Shown in pieces: positions 6,773 through 7,626 of a DNA stretch of 7,626 nucleotides. Position numbers and translations under genes: made by a program. Under the pieces are notes generated by a model. The model saw nothing but the letters and a program-made list of their open reading frames with translations. It did no database searches and had not been told where the DNA came from. Origin of the DNA: Synergistaceae bacterium (GTDB lineage Bacteria; Synergistota; Synergistia; Synergistales; Synergistaceae); NCBI GenBank assembly GCA_031264605.1, contig JAISDQ010000172.1:1-7626 (forward strand), read 5' to 3'. Within the stretch, counting starts at the first letter, position 1; every line of letters starts with the position of its first letter.

Positions 6773-7165
6773 TTACATCGTCGAAATGCACTTGTCACAA
6801 TTTTTACCGCAGACCGTTTCCCGTTCCATGCTGTCCATCGCCCATTGCCAGAGTAACGTAACGGACGGCAGCAGGCTTCTCCCTTTTTCGGTCAAAGTAT
6901 ATTCTACCCGCGGCGGCACTTCGTTGTATTGGTCACGGCGGACGATCCCCGACGCCTCGAGTTCCTTCAGCGACTGCGCCAGCATCATATTGGTTATATC
7001 TCCCAGTTTGCGCTTGAGTGTGCTGTACCGTGTGTTGCTGCCCTTTTCCAGCATACAGATGATGGGCAGCTTCCACTTGCCGCCAATCACATCCAGCATG
7101 TAACGGATAGGACACGCCAAATCCGCCGTCTGCCGCCCGTCCGCAACCGTTTTGGCCGTACTCAT
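6773..7165 (-). CDS. HxlR-family winged-helix transcriptional regulator with a cysteine-rich tail
   Basis: A 130-residue protein with the HxlR signature. It shows ACPI at residues 17-20 (conserved C18), LDVIGGKWKLPII at 24-36, the recognition-helix region TNMMLAQSLKELE at 58-70 and the wing NEVPPRVEYTLTEKG at 81-95, followed by the C-terminal dimerisation helix with a W. HxlR proteins are DNA-binding dimers. Several use the N-terminal Cys, the equivalent of C18, to sense quinones, aldehydes or disulfide stress (YodB, HypR). Odd here is the tail VCGKNCDKCISTM, with C119, C123 and C126 in a C-x3-C-x2-C pattern that could bind a metal or form disulfides. The ATG at 7165 has GAGGTGA 9 bases upstream. 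The gene is divergent from the plus-strand ORFs starting at 7300 and 7349, the usual arrangement when such a regulator controls its neighbour and itself. The family call is firm; the effector is unknown. Confidence 0.93.
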   Translation of the reverse strand: MSTAKTVADGRQTADLACPIRYMLDVIGGKWKLPIICMLEKGSNTRYSTLKRKLGDITNMMLAQSLKELEASGIVRRDQYNEVPPRVEYTLTEKGRSLLPSVTLLWQWAMDSMERETVCGKNCDKCISTM

Positions 7166-7299
7166 TGCCGAGCGTCACCTCTATAATAGTATTGTTTTTG
7201 ATACTTTATCAGTAAATACTGCGTTCTTATAAAAATCTCATTTTGTATTATGATCATACCACAGTTTGAATCAAATTTTTAAAAGGGAGCGTACCGGCA
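7166..7299. promoter_or_regulatory. AT-rich divergent regulatory region between the HxlR gene and the plus-strand ORFs
   Basis: This 134-base region should hold promoters for both directions. For the plus strand, TATAAA (7228-7233) preceded 16 bases upstream by TTATCA (7206-7211) is a candidate; TATTAT (7246-7251) is an alternative -10. The minus-strand promoter of the regulator is less clear; TACTAT and TATTAT lie just upstream of its ribosome site. The region is markedly AT-richer than the left part of the window. Confidence 0.5.
7202..7214. promoter_or_regulatory. Candidate HxlR-type operator, TACT-N5-AGTA
   Basis: TACT (7202-7205) and AGTA (7211-7214) form an inverted repeat with a 5-base centre. 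Operators of HxlR-family repressors such as YodB have TACT/AGTA half-sites of this kind. It overlaps the -35 of the candidate plus-strand promoter (TTATCA 7206-7211), a position suited to repression. A wider pair, AGTATT near 7189-7194 and AATACT at 7215-7220, flanks it. Function is inferred. Confidence 0.4.
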
Positions 7300-7374
7300 A
7301 TGAAAGAAGTATTGGATTTTTCGAAAGAAACGAAGGAGGTAATCGATCATGGCCGTGAATATTCCGCAAAGTGA
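7300..7374 (+). CDS. Short ORF of 24 codons, possible leader peptide overlapping the next gene
   Basis: ATG at 7300 is preceded by AGGGAG 10 bases upstream and encodes 24 residues beginning MKEVLDFSKETKEVIDHG, ending at TGA 7372-7374. It is charged and hydrophilic, with no signal peptide or recognised motif. It contains the ribosome-binding site (AAGGAGGT at 7333-7340) of the next gene, whose ATG (7349) lies 26 bases before this ORF's stop in a different frame. It could be a translated leader coupling translation to the downstream gene, or the remnant start of a gene whose reading frame was lost. It is equally possible that it is not a gene. Confidence 0.35.
   Translation: MKEVLDFSKETKEVIDHGREYSAK
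7333..7340 (+). promoter_or_regulatory. Strong ribosome-binding site for the gene starting at 7349
   Basis: AAGGAGGT lies 8 bases before ATG 7349. It makes that ATG the most strongly supported start on the plus strand in this window. Confidence 0.85.
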
Positions 7375-7626
7375 ACTGGATGCGTTGGAAAATGCCTTCC
7401 TGCTTATGTGGGGCAATTTTCCGGAAGCGGTTCAGCTGACTTACAAGACTCGGGAGATCATCGCCTTAAATGACGCCGGCGTAAAATTGGGACGTTCGAA
7501 GGGAATGAAGTGTTCATCTCACGGATCGCCGGAAGGGCATCGAGGCTGTCTGGCCAATCAGGCAATGAGTACGCGGCAGCCTGTATTTAAGAAAAAAATC
7601 AAAGGAGAGAGAGAAATCATCGTTTA
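7349..7626 (+). CDS. Conserved-looking protein of unknown function, PAS-like N-terminus, truncated by the window edge
   Basis: Ninety-two complete codons are present before the window ends inside a codon starting TA, so the next codon is either Tyr or the stop. The protein starts MAVNIPQSELDALENAFLL. Residues about 10-50 (a helix, then WGNFPEAVQLTYKTREIIALNDAGVKLG) resemble the start of a PAS domain, in which a strand pair is followed by an N-x-A-type turn. The stretch KCSSHGSPEGHRGCLANQA (residues 54-72) is the most distinctive part, with C55, H58, H64 and C67 spaced as a possible metal or cofactor site. I recall similar Gly-Ser-Pro-Glu/His/Cys stretches in anaerobe proteins but cannot name a family with confidence. 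It is divergent from the HxlR regulator, so it may be that regulator's target. Its base composition is lower in GC than the activase and pxp genes, and codons such as TTA, AAA and ATT appear readily. Confidence 0.8.
   Translation, partial: MAVNIPQSELDALENAFLLMWGNFPEAVQLTYKTREIIALNDAGVKLGRSKGMKCSSHGSPEGHRGCLANQAMSTRQPVFKKKIKGEREIIV

Noticed and set aside
6356..6856. Plus-strand open frames across the small secreted-protein gene and the end of the HxlR gene
   Set aside because: There is no ribosome site or recognisable domain, and they are antisense to the HxlR gene in part. The minus-strand frame has a signal peptide and ribosome site, which favours that strand.
7249..7258. Perfect palindrome TATGATCATA in the divergent promoter region
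   Set aside because: A 10-base palindrome is easily found by chance in AT-rich DNA. It lacks the TACT/AGTA half-sites expected for this regulator family, so it is noted but not called an operator.

Overview
The window reads as a piece of a bacterial chromosome, fairly GC-rich for most of its length and visibly AT-richer near the right end. The central gene is a very large 2-hydroxyglutaryl-CoA dehydratase activase-like iron-sulfur protein, a family typical of strict anaerobes. Together with the 5-oxoprolinase genes, this suggests an amino-acid-fermenting anaerobe, perhaps a Synergistota or Clostridia member. That assignment is inferred from gene content and is not proven by the sequence.

Bases 1-6176 are read leftward on the minus strand. 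In order of transcription they hold the giant activase-like protein (6176-1935), then pxpB (1869-1123), pxpC (1139-156) and the first 30 codons of pxpA (92 to the window edge). The last three encode the ATP-dependent 5-oxoprolinase (pyroglutamate hydrolase) in the common B-C-A order, with pxpB and pxpC overlapping by 17 bases. The giant gene ends 65 bases before pxpB with no convincing minus-strand terminator between them, so all four may share a transcript. If the giant protein acts in 2-hydroxyglutarate chemistry, the neighbourhood would link pyroglutamate scavenging to glutamate fermentation, but this is inference.

Bases 6177-6303 are a short intergenic stretch with GC-rich inverted repeats. 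A minus-strand gene at 6666-6304 encodes a small unrecognised protein with an N-terminal signal peptide or membrane segment. It has a TTG start with a good ribosome-binding site and a plausible promoter upstream.

The right end is a separate regulatory module. An HxlR-family repressor gene (7165-6773, minus) is transcribed divergently from a plus-strand pair: a 24-codon ORF (7300-7374) and an overlapping conserved-looking gene of unknown function (7349 to the window edge). The 134-base intergenic region is AT-rich and carries a TACT-N5-AGTA inverted repeat that could be the regulator's operator. Both the regulator and its divergent neighbour contain conspicuous cysteines, so a redox- or metal-responsive switch is possible.

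No tRNA, rRNA, CRISPR array, insertion sequence or phage gene was seen. I see no clearly new system. The items most worth a second look are the cysteine-tailed regulator with its divergent partner, and the pairing of the giant activase with 5-oxoprolinase.
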